A stretch of DNA of 64,000 nucleotides from Acidobacteriota bacterium (GTDB taxonomy: Bacteria; Acidobacteriota; Terriglobia; Terriglobales; Acidobacteriaceae): the NCBI GenBank assembly GCA_021780075.1, contig JAJXZL010000009.1:1-64000 (forward strand), read 5' to 3'. The notes under the pieces were generated by a model, which saw only the letters and a program-made list of their open reading frames with translations, did no database searches and was not told where the DNA came from. Positions within the stretch are counted from its first letter, which is position 1; each line of letters starts with the position of its first letter. This document shows, one piece after another, positions 36,112-45,299 of the stretch. A program made the translations under genes and the position numbers.

Positions 36112-37716
36112 CTACCGCTGCAGCAGGTCGATGGGCTGGGTAAAGTCCGTCACGCGGATGTGCTTTGCCAGCGCGGGATGCTGACGCTGGATCGCCAGGT
36201 ACATTTCCCAGGCCACGCGTCGATAGCTGAAGTGCCCGGCGGGCGCTGAGCGGAGTTCGCTGATGTACTGGGCCTCGGCGAAGTCCATCTTAAATAGACA
36301 ACGGATGCGGGTGGCGAGAGGCAGCAGGTAGAGCGCCGACTGGGCGGCGTCGGGTGCCGAACCGTTTGCGATGCGCGCGCTGGCCGCGTGGGCGGCTTCC
36401 ACGGCGGCTTGATAGTCGGCCACGATTCCGGCCTGGGCCAGACCGGCCACGTCGCCTGTCTCAGGCGTCTCATAGCCGTGCAGCGCGGTGAAACCCTGCA
36501 GAATCTGGGTGGAGCGGCGATGACGATGCATGTCGCGGAAGCCGCCGATATCCATGAGAATGTCAAACCGCAACCCCGCTCCGGCGTGAAACGCGCGAAG
36601 AGATTCGTCGTGCCTGCCGCGGTGGTGAAGACCCAGTTCGATGATCTCGGCAACGCGGGCGGCGGGAAGCGCGGCGATAAGGTCGCGTATCTGCCGGTAG
36701 GGATGGTGGCTGGCAGAGTAAAGCAGGGTGGCGGCCAGTTCGACTTCCAGCGTCTCGGTGCGTTCGACCAGGTCAACGACTGGTGCTTGAGCGATGGGGA
36801 TGCCCGCAAGCAATTCATCCGCGGCTCGCGCGAGTTCGGCCTGCGTCTGGATGGCGTACTGATTCGGCTCGGCGTATTTGACGAGTGTGGGCGCAGTGCG
36901 GACCTCGCGGGTGAGCAGGTTGGCTGCTTCGGCGGCGAGTTCCGGATCTGCGGCCAGTTTGGCGACGAAGGCTGCTCCGGCCTGTGCGTTCACATTCCAC
37001 GCAGGCCCAGTCGCTGCCTCGCGCAGCTTCTGGCCCAGGTCGCGCACCTCGGCCGCGGGATGCGAGAGTAGGCGCGAAACCTGGGTTTCAAGGGTGCGGG
37101 CGTTCACAATCTGGCCGAGGGAGGTGTTGGTGGCTAGCGGCAGCAGGTAGCGAGCCACGTCAAAGGCGCGTGCCTTGAGAGTGCGCTCGTAGGCTTCGGG
37201 CTTCATGGCCTCCGGGCGGGCAACGTGCTGGCGCAGGGAGTCGAGTACCGCCGCAGTGGTGCGCTCATAGGCGGCAAAGAGGCCTTTGACGGTGCCAGCA
37301 TACAGCTCGGCTGAGGCAGTATCTTCTGCAAAATCAGGGAAATACCAGCCGGATTTAAGGAAGTTTTGGTAGCGGGTGGAGCGTTCCTGGCCGTCCCAGC
37401 GCTGCTCGTCAACCAGGACGATGGCGGCCATCAGACTCAGGCGCTCGACGGCAAATGCGATGTGGGCCAGGTCGGCAATGGAGCGGTGGCCATATTGGAA
37501 ATAAAAGGTGTTAAGGAACTGCTCCGCGCGCTGGGCGCTAATTTCCGACAGGGATTCGCGCATGGAAAGCGAGGAGCGGGAATACTTGGCCATGGCATAG
37601 GCCAGGACTTCGGGATCGGCGCCATGGACGGCGAGGACCTCAGTCTGGTTCCGGGCGCCTGCGGAGACGAAATATTGACTGGACATGGGCGTGGGCTCGC
37701 GAACAGAATACGTCAT
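36112..37716 (-). CDS. thyX: FAD-dependent thymidylate synthase (ThyX), tandem-domain form
   Basis: This 534-residue protein is about twice the usual ThyX length of 220-250 residues and reads as two ThyX-like halves. The N-terminal half has FYFQYGHRSIADLAHIAFAVE and QERSTRYQNF, matching the substrate-binding S-x-R-Y part, but lacks RHR. The C-terminal half has MHRHRRSTQ, which matches the RHRxxS motif, and FKMDFAEAQYISELR. Each half may contribute part of the active sites, or one half may be structural. ThyX makes dTMP using methylene-tetrahydrofolate and reduced flavin. ATG at 37686 is an alternative start. It diverges from the DUF2071 gene. Confidence 0.83.
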   Translation of the reverse strand: MTYSVREPTPMSSQYFVSAGARNQTEVLAVHGADPEVLAYAMAKYSRSSLSMRESLSEISAQRAEQFLNTFYFQYGHRSIADLAHIAFAVERLSLMAAIVLVDEQRWDGQERSTRYQNFLKSGWYFPDFAEDTASAELYAGTVKGLFAAYERTTAAVLDSLRQHVARPEAMKPEAYERTLKARAFDVARYLLPLATNTSLGQIVNARTLETQVSRLLSHPAAEVRDLGQKLREAATGPAWNVNAQAGAAFVAKLAADPELAAEAANLLTREVRTAPTLVKYAEPNQYAIQTQAELARAADELLAGIPIAQAPVVDLVERTETLEVELAATLLYSASHHPYRQIRDLIAALPAARVAEIIELGLHHRGRHDESLRAFHAGAGLRFDILMDIGGFRDMHRHRRSTQILQGFTALHGYETPETGDVAGLAQAGIVADYQAAVEAAHAASARIANGSAPDAAQSALYLLPLATRIRCLFKMDFAEAQYISELRSAPAGHFSYRRVAWEMYLAIQRQHPALAKHIRVTDFTQPIDLLQR

Positions 37717-37788
37717 TGGGGCGCGGATGCGGCAACGAGTCTCCTGCCCTGATGGCGCGTCTCAAGGGCAGGCAGGAGAAAACGCAGT

Positions 37789-38598
37789 ATGAGGGAGATC
37801 AAGTTGCGTACGTCGCAACGGCCTCGGCCGTTACCCTCAGGCCGCTGGGCAATGACCCAGCGCTGGAACGATCTCCTTTTTGCGCATTGGCCGGTACCGG
37901 CGTCGCAGATTCTGCCGCTGCTTCCCGAAGGCCTGCAGGTGGATACCTTTATGGGTTCGGCCTGGCTGGGCATGGTGCCGTTCTGGATGGACCGCATCAA
38001 GATCCGGGGGTTGCCGCCGGTTCCCGGAGCGCACAGTTTTCCTGAGCTGAGTCTCCGCACCTACGTCCGCGATGCGCACACGGGAGTGCAGGGTGTGTAT
38101 TTCTTCTCACTGGACGCGGGGAGCCTGCTTGCGGTGGCTGCGGCGCGAGCTCTTTATCACCTGCCCTACTACTGGGCGGAGATGCGGCTGGAGCAGCGGT
38201 CGGACCGCGACTTTTCCTTCTACAGCCGCAGGCGCTTTGCGGGCCACCCGGTCATTTTCAGCGCGCGCTATCGGGGCCTGGGCCCAACCCGCAAGCTGGC
38301 CGAGAGCCGCAGCGGATCGCTTGAATACTTCCTCACGGAGCGCTACTGCCTGTTCAGCCGCAACCGCGCTGGAAGGCTGGTCCGCGCCAATATTCACCAC
38401 GTTCCCTGGCCGCTGGAGGATGCGCGTGCGGAGATTGAGCGCAATGATCTGGCTGCAGCGATCGGGATTCAACTGCCTAATGAGGAGCCGGTGTTGCATT
38501 ACTCGCGACGCCTGGCGGTGTATGTGTGGCCGGCCGAATTGGTTGGGCGCATCCGTGCAACCGGGCGAGCTCCCATTGCGGTGGCCCCGACGGGATGA
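37789..38598 (+). CDS. YqjF/DUF2071 family protein
   Basis: This 269-residue soluble protein belongs to the DUF2071 (YqjF-like) family, recognised by the opening MTQRWNDLLFAHWPVP, LLPEGLQVDTFMGSAWLGMV, ELSLRTYVRD and the C-terminal NIHHVPWPLEDARAEI. The fold is thought to resemble acetoacetate decarboxylase, but the biochemical role is not established. CAGGAGA lies nine bases before the ATG. It diverges from thyX across about 72 bases. Confidence 0.82.
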   Translation: MREIKLRTSQRPRPLPSGRWAMTQRWNDLLFAHWPVPASQILPLLPEGLQVDTFMGSAWLGMVPFWMDRIKIRGLPPVPGAHSFPELSLRTYVRDAHTGVQGVYFFSLDAGSLLAVAAARALYHLPYYWAEMRLEQRSDRDFSFYSRRRFAGHPVIFSARYRGLGPTRKLAESRSGSLEYFLTERYCLFSRNRAGRLVRANIHHVPWPLEDARAEIERNDLAAAIGIQLPNEEPVLHYSRRLAVYVWPAELVGRIRATGRAPIAVAPTG

Positions 38599-38778
38599 AG
38601 GCAATTTGCCGGTTTTGCGCGTCTTGACCTGCCACGCCAACCGATGAGACCTGGCATTTACGCAGGACGGGCTTCAGCGTAAACAAGGCTATGCGCCATC
38701 ATTTCAAGACTCTGGCACCCATATAATGAGGGACGGAAAGGCGCGGCGGGGTCCGCGCACGAGGTTCAGATAGAAGAT

Positions 38779-39528
38779 ATGGCGGGTTTGCAGGGAAGAA
38801 TAGCGCTGGTGACCGGCGCATCACAGGGAATTGGACGGGCTTGCGCGCTGGAGCTGGCGCGCGCGGGAGCCACGGTGGCGCTGGTGGCGCGCAACGAGGC
38901 CAAGCTGGCTGAAGTGTCAGAGGAAATTTCCGCTGCCGGTGGACAGGCGACGGCGTTCGCACTCGATGTGGCTAGCGAGGAGTCCATCAAGACCGGGGCC
39001 AAGGCGGTACTTGAACGCTTTGGCAAGGTGGAGATTCTGGTGAACAATGCCGGGATCACACGGGACGGCCTGATGATGGCGATGAAGCGGGCAGACTGGG
39101 ATGATGTGCTGGGCACGAATCTGACGGGTGCATTCCTGCTGACGCAGGCACTGCTGCGGCCCATGCTCAAGAACCGCTGGGGGCGGATCGTCAACGTGAC
39201 GAGCGTGGTGGGGCGCACGGGCCAGGCCGGCCAGGTGAATTATGCGTCCTCGAAGGCCGGGCTGATCGGGTTCACGCGGTCGCTGGCGCGCGAGGTGGCT
39301 TCGCGCGGCATTACCGTGAATGCCGTGGCGCCGGGCTACATTGAGACGCCCATGACAGCCGTGCTGGACGAGAAGCAGCGCGCGGCGATGATGACGCAGA
39401 TTCCGCTGGGCCGGCCGGGCACGGACCTGGAGATTGCGCAGTCGGTGGCGTTTCTTGCATCGGATGCAGCGGCGTACATCACCGGGCACGTGCTGGACGT
39501 GAACGGCGGTATGTTCATGGGCGCATAG
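38779..39528 (+). CDS. fabG: 3-oxoacyl-ACP reductase, FabG-like SDR
   Basis: This 249-residue short-chain dehydrogenase has the NAD(P)-binding TGASQGIGRA, the NNAG motif (ILVNNAGITRDGL), catalytic Ser in VTSVVG, and Tyr and Lys in NYASSKAG. PGYIETPM and the C-terminal GHVLDVNGGMFM match FabG closely, so it probably reduces beta-ketoacyl-ACP in fatty acid elongation. It is not in a fab cluster, so another SDR substrate remains possible. It converges with the TPR gene. Confidence 0.88.
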   Translation: MAGLQGRIALVTGASQGIGRACALELARAGATVALVARNEAKLAEVSEEISAAGGQATAFALDVASEESIKTGAKAVLERFGKVEILVNNAGITRDGLMMAMKRADWDDVLGTNLTGAFLLTQALLRPMLKNRWGRIVNVTSVVGRTGQAGQVNYASSKAGLIGFTRSLAREVASRGITVNAVAPGYIETPMTAVLDEKQRAAMMTQIPLGRPGTDLEIAQSVAFLASDAAAYITGHVLDVNGGMFMGA

Positions 39529-39567
39529 AGCAACGGTGCCGGCATAGACGAGGGTGGGCGATGCACG

Positions 39568-40362
39568 CTACCGGTTTTTCTGCCCGGCCAGAAGCTCTTC
39601 AAAGGCAGGTATGCCGCGGAGAGCGGCGAAATCGCTGTCGGCAACTATCTTCTTGGGGTTCGTGAATCCCTCATTGAGGGCCATGCGCAGATATTCGATG
39701 GCACGGTCGGTCAGGCCAGCGCGCACACAGCTTCTGGCCATGTAGTAATTCATGGCGCCACGCTGCTCGACTGAGGTTGGGTTCTCGACACTTGGTCCGG
39801 AATTGGAATCGAAGATGTGCGGATCGAGAGCGAGTGCGGCCTGATACATCTCCCAGCCCTTCTTGTACTTGTGCTGGGCCAACAGGGCAGTGCCGAGATT
39901 TTTGTGAATGATTGCGGACTGAGGTTCGATCTTCAACGCTTTGCGGTACATTTTCTGGGCATCACCGTATTGCTTTTGCGAGTCGTATACGGTACCCAGG
40001 TTGTTGAGGATTTTGGCATTGTGCGGGTCCAGCTTCAGGGCGGTGCGATAGCAGCGGGATGCTTCCTGCCAGTTGAGCATTAGTTGATTTGCGATGCCCA
40101 TCTTGTTCCACACGTTTGCTGAGTTGCGCGGAGCCTGCTTGTATGCCTGGATTGCTGCCTGATAGCGGTGACGCGCCACCAGCGTGTCGCCTACTTCCTC
40201 GGGTGTTGGGGGTGGCTGCGGGGCGACTGCGGTTTGTGAAGGCAGTGGATTGGTGACAGTTGCGCCCCCGGGAGCCTGTGTGCGAGCCGCGAGGGGGGCG
40301 GCCGCAAGGACGGCGAGGTACGCAGATAGGGGAAGCCAGCGGCGTTTATCGAGCCTGAACAT
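39568..40362 (-). CDS. Secreted TPR-repeat protein
   Basis: This 264-residue exported protein has a signal peptide (LPLSAYLAVLAAAPLAA), a Pro-rich linker and at least three TPR units around residues 80-185 (NVWNKMGIANQLMLNWQEA, AKILNNLGTVYDSQKQYG, AIIHKNLGTALLAQHKY). TPRs mediate protein-protein contacts; the partner is unknown. GGAGGAAACG directly ahead of the ATG at 40362 decides the start over an upstream ATG at 40374. Confidence 0.84.
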   Translation of the reverse strand: MFRLDKRRWLPLSAYLAVLAAAPLAARTQAPGGATVTNPLPSQTAVAPQPPPTPEEVGDTLVARHRYQAAIQAYKQAPRNSANVWNKMGIANQLMLNWQEASRCYRTALKLDPHNAKILNNLGTVYDSQKQYGDAQKMYRKALKIEPQSAIIHKNLGTALLAQHKYKKGWEMYQAALALDPHIFDSNSGPSVENPTSVEQRGAMNYYMARSCVRAGLTDRAIEYLRMALNEGFTNPKKIVADSDFAALRGIPAFEELLAGQKNR

Positions 40363-40544
40363 CGTTTCCTCCATTCGAGGAATCAGGGCGACAAGCCTGT
40401 TAGATCGTCTAATGAAATTAGACCACCGTTTGAGGGGGAATCGTCAAGAGAAGTCTTGGGCTTTTGCATCGCCTTTCCCGCGGCGGGCGCTCCGGAAACC
40501 GGTGGAGGATCGAGTAGACTCATCAGCAGATGGGACGGTGCCTG

Positions 40545-41828
40545 ATGAGCGCAACCACACATGTCACGGTACAGACGCAGGTCGCCGCCCGGTTTCGCGC
40601 GACTCGCCGCAGGACGCTGGCGCTGTGCGAATCGCTGACGCCTGAAGACATGATGGTGCAATCTTCGCCGGAGACTTCGCCGGCCAAGTGGCATCTGGCG
40701 CATACGGCCTGGTTCTTCGAGTCGTTCATTCTGCGGGAATTCATGCCCGGTTACCGGCTCTTCAATGCGGATTTTCCCTGGCTTTTCAACAGCTATTATC
40801 GGAGCTTTGCATCCTTCCCTCAGAAGCATCTGAGGGCTTCGTTTTCGCGTCCGGGGCTGGATGAGATTCTGCGCTACCGTGCGCACGTGGATGAAGCCAT
40901 CGAGCGGCTGATGGAGAGCAGTCCGGAGCCGGAGGCGGTGCAGCGCGTCGAGTTGGGCGTGAACCACGAGGAGCAGCATCAGGAGCTGCTGCTGACCGAC
41001 ATCCTGCATGCGTTCTTTACCAATCCTTTGCGGCCTATTTACCAGCCGGAATCGGCGGCGACCGGCGCTGCCAGCGCGCGAGAAGAGGCTGAGCCGCTTC
41101 GTTTTGTGAAGTTTGCCGGCGGTCTGCGCGAGATTGGCCACAACGGCGAAGGCTTCTGCTTTGACAATGAGCTGGCTCGCCATCGCGTGTGGCTGGAGCC
41201 GTATGCGCTGGCGCAGCGGCAGGTGACGAACAGCGAGTTTGCGGCGTTTATCGCAGATGGCGGCTACCGGCGGCCGGAGTTGTGGCTCTCTGCCGGCTGG
41301 GATGCCGTGGAACAGAACGGCTGGGGCGCACCGCTCTACTGGACCGACGATGACGGTGAGTGGAGCCTGTTTACGCTGCGCGGGCCGCAACCGCTTGCCA
41401 GGCTGGCGTCGTCGCCGGTTTGCCATGTGAGCTACTTTGAGGCGGACGCCTATGCTCGCTGGGCTGGGAGGCGGCTGGCCACCGAATTTGAGTGGGAAGC
41501 CGCGGCAGAAGGGCAGCCGGTTGCAGGCAACCTGCTGGATTCGGGACAGCTGGTACCTTCCCAGGCGATGGCGCCCGCCCAAGAGCAGCACCCCACGCAG
41601 CAGTTTGGGGATTGCTGGGAGTGGACAGCGAGCGCTTATCTTGGCTATCCCGGCTTCAGGCCGTTGCCTGGGTCGCTGGGCGAGTACAACGGCAAGTTCA
41701 TGAATGGGCAGATGGTGCTGCGCGGCGGCTCTTGTGTTACTCCTGCGGCACACATACGTAGCAGCTATCGCAATTTTTTTGCGCCAGAGACGCGCTGGCA
41801 GTTTTCCGGGATTAGGCTGGCAGAGTAG
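40545..41828 (+). CDS. egtB: Ergothioneine biosynthesis sulfoxide synthase EgtB
   Basis: This 427-residue non-haem iron enzyme oxidatively joins a thiol to trimethylhistidine. The N-terminal DinB-like domain gives the three iron-binding His: KWHLAH (His50) and NHEEQHQE (His141, His145). The C-terminal half is a formylglycine-generating-enzyme-like domain (FFAPETRWQFSGIRLA, VLRGGSCVTP). The next gene is egtD, 32 bases downstream. No egtA, egtC or egtE lies nearby, so cysteine itself may be the sulfur donor, as reported for the EgtB of the acidobacterium Chloracidobacterium thermophilum. An in-frame ATG at 40530 is possible. Confidence 0.93.
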   Translation: MSATTHVTVQTQVAARFRATRRRTLALCESLTPEDMMVQSSPETSPAKWHLAHTAWFFESFILREFMPGYRLFNADFPWLFNSYYRSFASFPQKHLRASFSRPGLDEILRYRAHVDEAIERLMESSPEPEAVQRVELGVNHEEQHQELLLTDILHAFFTNPLRPIYQPESAATGAASAREEAEPLRFVKFAGGLREIGHNGEGFCFDNELARHRVWLEPYALAQRQVTNSEFAAFIADGGYRRPELWLSAGWDAVEQNGWGAPLYWTDDDGEWSLFTLRGPQPLARLASSPVCHVSYFEADAYARWAGRRLATEFEWEAAAEGQPVAGNLLDSGQLVPSQAMAPAQEQHPTQQFGDCWEWTASAYLGYPGFRPLPGSLGEYNGKFMNGQMVLRGGSCVTPAAHIRSSYRNFFAPETRWQFSGIRLAE

Positions 41829-41860
41829 TCTGTGCGGCTGTGTTCTATGAGTCGGAGCTT

Positions 41861-42841
41861 ATGACAACCTCACTTCCTCCAGTTGCAGATGAGCATATTG
41901 CAGAACAGGTCGCCCTGGCGGCTCGCCGGGGACTTACGTCGTATCCCAAGCGGCTGCCGCCCTGGCTCTTTTATGACGAGGCAGGCTCGCGGCTTTTCGA
42001 GCAGATTACGGAGTTGCCGGAGTACTACCTTACGCGCACGGAGCGGAGCATTCTGGCCAGTCATGCCGGAGAAATGATTGCCCAGGCGGCAGGCAACTCG
42101 CGATTGCGTATTGCAGAACTGGGCGCGGGCTCGGCGGATAAGACACGCCTGCTGCTGACCGCGGCGGTTGCGAGTCAGGGCACGGTGGTTTATGAGCCGC
42201 TGGACGTCTCAGAGAGCGCGCTGGCGGCGGCGCGGAAGCGGATTGAAGGCGAGATCTCCGGCGTGATCGTAGAGCCGCGGCGGGCGAACTACGCCATGGG
42301 GTTTGACCTGCCCCCGGCTCCGTATGGAGAGCGGCGGCTCGTGCTGTATATCGGGTCGAGCATCGGCAACTTTGACTCAGAGGAAGCAACCCAGCTTCTG
42401 CTGCAGGTGCGCGCGGGACTCAACACAGGTGACAGCCTGTTGCTGGGCGTGGATATGGTGAAGGATGCGGCAACGATGCTGGCGGCGTACGACGATCCAG
42501 CCGGAGTGACAGCGGCATTCAATCGCAATTTGCTGGTACGCCTGAACCGGGAGTTGGGTGCGGACTTCAAGCCCGAAAACTTTGCACACTGCGCGCTATG
42601 GAATGCTGCGAAGTCGCGCATCGAGATGCATCTTGAAAGCAGCGTGCAGCAAACCGTGCGGCTGGCGGCGCTGGATATGGATGTTGAATTGGCCCAAGGC
42701 GAGCGGATCCACACGGAGAACAGCTACAAGTACCGGCCCGGCCATGCGGAGGCCATGCTGCATGCGACGGGATTTACCCACCAGGCAACCTGGACGGATG
42801 CACAGGGGTGGTTTACGGTGTGTCTTGGCGAGGCGCTGTAG
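41861..42841 (+). CDS. egtD: L-histidine N-alpha-methyltransferase EgtD
   Basis: This 326-residue SAM-dependent enzyme trimethylates histidine to hercynine, the EgtB substrate. The AdoMet site is IAELGAGSADKTRLLL. YDEAGSRLFEQITELPEYYLTRTE at the start, IGSSIGNF and the C-terminal IHTENSYKY are EgtD family marks. ATG at 41861 has GGAG close upstream and fits the family length; the longer frame from 41840 starts with GTG. It is very likely co-transcribed with egtB. Confidence 0.93.
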   Translation: MTTSLPPVADEHIAEQVALAARRGLTSYPKRLPPWLFYDEAGSRLFEQITELPEYYLTRTERSILASHAGEMIAQAAGNSRLRIAELGAGSADKTRLLLTAAVASQGTVVYEPLDVSESALAAARKRIEGEISGVIVEPRRANYAMGFDLPPAPYGERRLVLYIGSSIGNFDSEEATQLLLQVRAGLNTGDSLLLGVDMVKDAATMLAAYDDPAGVTAAFNRNLLVRLNRELGADFKPENFAHCALWNAAKSRIEMHLESSVQQTVRLAALDMDVELAQGERIHTENSYKYRPGHAEAMLHATGFTHQATWTDAQGWFTVCLGEAL

Positions 42842-42867
42842 ATTTGTTTTGTGCACCCGGGCCTTCA

Positions 42868-42894
42868 GCATCCTGCGCAGGAGTTGCAGGATGC
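42868..42894. terminator. Hairpin between convergent egtD and the downstream minus-strand gene
   Basis: A 9-bp perfect stem (GCATCCTGC with GCAGGATGC) and 9-base loop lie between the two stop codons. There is no T-tract on either strand, so it is only a possible bidirectional terminator. Confidence 0.3.
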
Positions 42895-42910
42895 CGCAAG
42901 GTCAGAGCAA

Positions 42911-43897
42911 TTAGGGATGCAGGACAAGAGTCTGTACCAACTGGAAACTCAAAACTGTTTCTGCCGGGACCGTGACCTGTTTGCCATGAGTAAGGAATTG
43001 GGTGAGCGCACCGCCCCCAATGCCTGCCAATGCGCCAATACCCGCTCCTTTTCCGCCGCCGAAGGCCGCGCCGAGGAGCGCGCCGAGGGCGCCACCACCT
43101 CCGGCATACTCTGCGGTCTTGCGGTTCATGCCAATGCCCGAACCGGATTTGCTCTCGGTGACGGAGGAGGTATCGACGCGATAGGTTTTGCCGTTGAGGT
43201 CAACGGAATAGAGATCCAGGACGAGGTTTTTCCCTTGCGTGGAGCCGGTCTGGTTTGTATCCACCAACTGGAGCTTGGCGGGAGTGCCGGCGGGGATAGC
43301 AACTGCGCCCGTACCGTCCACCACATCCTGCTGGATGCGGGCGGGATAGGTTTGTCCAGATGAGTCCTTTGTGCTGTCGATAGCCGTGTCAGTCCGCACA
43401 CTGATCTGTGTGCCCATGGGAATGACGAGAGAAGAAGCAGAACTGGCCATTGATGCGGCGTGCGTAAAGGAGTTGCCGGACTGCATCGGGGGAGCTTGAG
43501 GAACCATTCCGGCAGCAGTCTGCATCTGATTTCCAGTCTGTGCCTGCGAGGCGCCTGTAATGACCAGCGAGGAAACGTCGGTCAGCGGAAAGACGTAGGA
43601 GATTCCGTTGGCACCCTGAAAGGCAAGGGTTTTTACGCCCATCAACTGGCCGGCATAGGACTGGCCATTGCGCAGGGCGATGTGGTCCGCGGTGTTGGAG
43701 AAGACGAGCGACTGGATCTGGCTGACGGGAAAGGTGTATTGAATTCCCTGGCTGTCCTGAAAGGCAAGCTTGCCGTTGGTTGCGCCGGTGTAGGTGCCGG
43801 AGTAGCTTTTGCCATCGCGGAGGATGACGACGTCAGCGTGGGCGATGGCGGCGGAGAAGACGAGAGTCAACAGGGAGAGAGCGGCTAACTTTTTCAT
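42911..43897 (-). CDS. Secreted protein with tandem beta repeats and glycine-zipper segment, unknown function
   Basis: This 328-residue exported protein has a signal peptide (LSLLTLVFSAAIAHA) and two similar 40-residue repeats (VILRDGKSYSGTYTG..., HIALRNGQSYAGQLMG...) each ending in V/I-x-S-L-V. A Met/Gln/Pro-rich linker follows. A domain then starts with IPMGTQISVRTDTAIDS and AVAIPAGTPAKLQLVD, like the beta-domain of TrbI/VirB10-type envelope proteins, and a Gly-zipper (GALGALLGAAFGGGKGAG) precedes the end. It may sit in the outer membrane or periplasm. AAGGTG is seven bases ahead of the ATG at 43897. I do not recognise a named family. Confidence 0.75.
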   Translation of the reverse strand: MKKLAALSLLTLVFSAAIAHADVVILRDGKSYSGTYTGATNGKLAFQDSQGIQYTFPVSQIQSLVFSNTADHIALRNGQSYAGQLMGVKTLAFQGANGISYVFPLTDVSSLVITGASQAQTGNQMQTAAGMVPQAPPMQSGNSFTHAASMASSASSLVIPMGTQISVRTDTAIDSTKDSSGQTYPARIQQDVVDGTGAVAIPAGTPAKLQLVDTNQTGSTQGKNLVLDLYSVDLNGKTYRVDTSSVTESKSGSGIGMNRKTAEYAGGGGALGALLGAAFGGGKGAGIGALAGIGGGALTQFLTHGKQVTVPAETVLSFQLVQTLVLHP

Positions 43898-44559
43898 TTT
43901 ATTCACCTTGTTCCCGGCGGGTGCGTCGCGTACAGCAAACTGGCAGAGTCAGGATGCCGTCTTTGCGCTGCCTTGAACACGAATGGATTTTCACTAAGTC
44001 ATGTTTGATTCGTACGACGGCGGGTAGGTTGCCCATCATCTGGCAGCGGGAGGAGTATCTGTGGAAGCTGGGGTGGTGACGAGGCGGCGGGAATGCGCCA
44101 GCGACGTGCTTACCGTACGCGAAGGCTTGTGGAAATGCACCGTGAAATGATGTGCAAGATTTCTGTGGAAAGTGCAAATGAAAAAGGACGGTAGGGGGTG
44201 TGCCTGAATCTGGGCAGGCTGCGGACCTGCCTGTCCGCAGCCTTCGTAAACCCTCATGCAGACCACTGGCCGCGGGGAGAACCTGCGGTGCACCACAGGA
44301 CCAGCCGTCTCATCCGATCTAAAGCGCCGTATTTTGGGGCGATCGAAATAGTGCCAGGGCTGGAGCCCTGACCTACCAGCCCCGACCTGTCCCGATTCGC
44401 GCATTCCATGTTCGCAGGACGCCGCCTCACGGCTGAATCGCTGAATTCTGGAGTGAATTACGGATTGAAGTTGCGCTGGTGGAGAGACTGCGGAACAAAT
44501 TCAACAAAATCTTCGTAAAGCTCCCTATGCAATGCGTGGGTACATTAAGCTGGAGCGTG
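43898..44559. other. Roughly 660-base stretch without a supported gene
   Basis: Short frames on both strands lack coding character. The region contains a small inverted repeat CAGGGCT-GG-AGCCCTG (44355-44370) within a stretch of repeat-like composition, and the candidate ECF promoter at 44492-44518. The divergent promoter for the secreted repeat protein must lie at its left end. Confidence 0.4.
44492..44518 (+). promoter_or_regulatory. Candidate ECF-type promoter of the sigma operon
   Basis: GGAAC (44492-44496) is separated by 17 bases from CGTAA (44514-44518), the arrangement of many ECF sigma promoters. Transcription would start about 35 bases before the sigma-factor ATG at 44560, which fits autoregulation. 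This is pattern-based only. Confidence 0.4.
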
Positions 44560-45297
44560 ATGGGGCTGGCGACGCCGCCCAAGCCTCCGCGGCGCAGTGA
44601 AAAGCTCAGCGGGGCGAGCGGTCCGCTGTCGCCTTTGAGGGGCAATTCCGCAGGGGCACCAGATGTGGCACAGGGGACTCGCGCGATGCGCGAGGAGGTG
44701 AGACCGCTGGAGATCGACTGGTCCCAGGTTGTTCGCCGCTGCATGGACGGGGATTCGGGCGCGTGGGCCGAGCTGGTCCGCACGCACCACCGGCGTGTCT
44801 ATGGGCTCTGTTATCGCTTTACGGGCAACTCCGCCGACGCCGAGGACCTTACACAGGACGTCTTCCTGAAGATTTATTCAAATCTTGCCAGTTTCGACAT
44901 GGGACGCGGCAGCCTGAACGTGTGGATCACGACGATGGCCCGCAACCTGCTGGTGGACAACTTCCGCCGCACGCGGAACCAGCGGGCCACCGGATCGCTG
45001 GACGATGGCTGGGACGAGACCGATGAGTTGCGGCCAGTGGACCGGTTGATGGCCGGTGGACCTTCACCGCACGAATCCGCCGCACAAAAAGAACTTGCCA
45101 GAATGGTGCAGGGAGCGCTGGCGCGCGTGTCCGTTGAGTTGCGCGAGGCGGTGATTCTGCGCGACTTGCAGGATATGGACTATAAGGAGATCGCCCAGGT
45201 GCTGGGCATACCCGAAGGGACGGTAAAGTCCCGCATCAGCAGGGGTCGGGCGGAACTGGCGCGCCTGCTGGAACGTAATAAACGAGAGGTGATGTAA
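44560..45297 (+). CDS. ECF RNA polymerase sigma factor
   Basis: This protein of about 245 residues is a sigma-70 family ECF regulator. Region 2 spans DSGAWAELVRTHHRRVYGL through DLTQDVFLKIYSNL, and region 4 includes LREAVILRDLQDMDYKEIA and IPEGTVKSRISRGRAEL. The ATG at 44560 has GGAG five bases upstream; ATGs at 44527 and 44686 are alternatives, and the first 45 residues are Pro-rich and not conserved. The anti-sigma gene begins two bases after the stop, so the pair forms a sensing module, and envelope genes follow in the same operon. Confidence 0.88.
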   Translation: MGLATPPKPPRRSEKLSGASGPLSPLRGNSAGAPDVAQGTRAMREEVRPLEIDWSQVVRRCMDGDSGAWAELVRTHHRRVYGLCYRFTGNSADAEDLTQDVFLKIYSNLASFDMGRGSLNVWITTMARNLLVDNFRRTRNQRATGSLDDGWDETDELRPVDRLMAGGPSPHESAAQKELARMVQGALARVSVELREAVILRDLQDMDYKEIAQVLGIPEGTVKSRISRGRAELARLLERNKREVM

Positions 45298-45299
45298 TC

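Noticed and set aside
36388-37071. Gly-rich 227-residue frame antisense to thyX
   Set aside because: It is a shadow of the ThyX reading frame with no start context or family.
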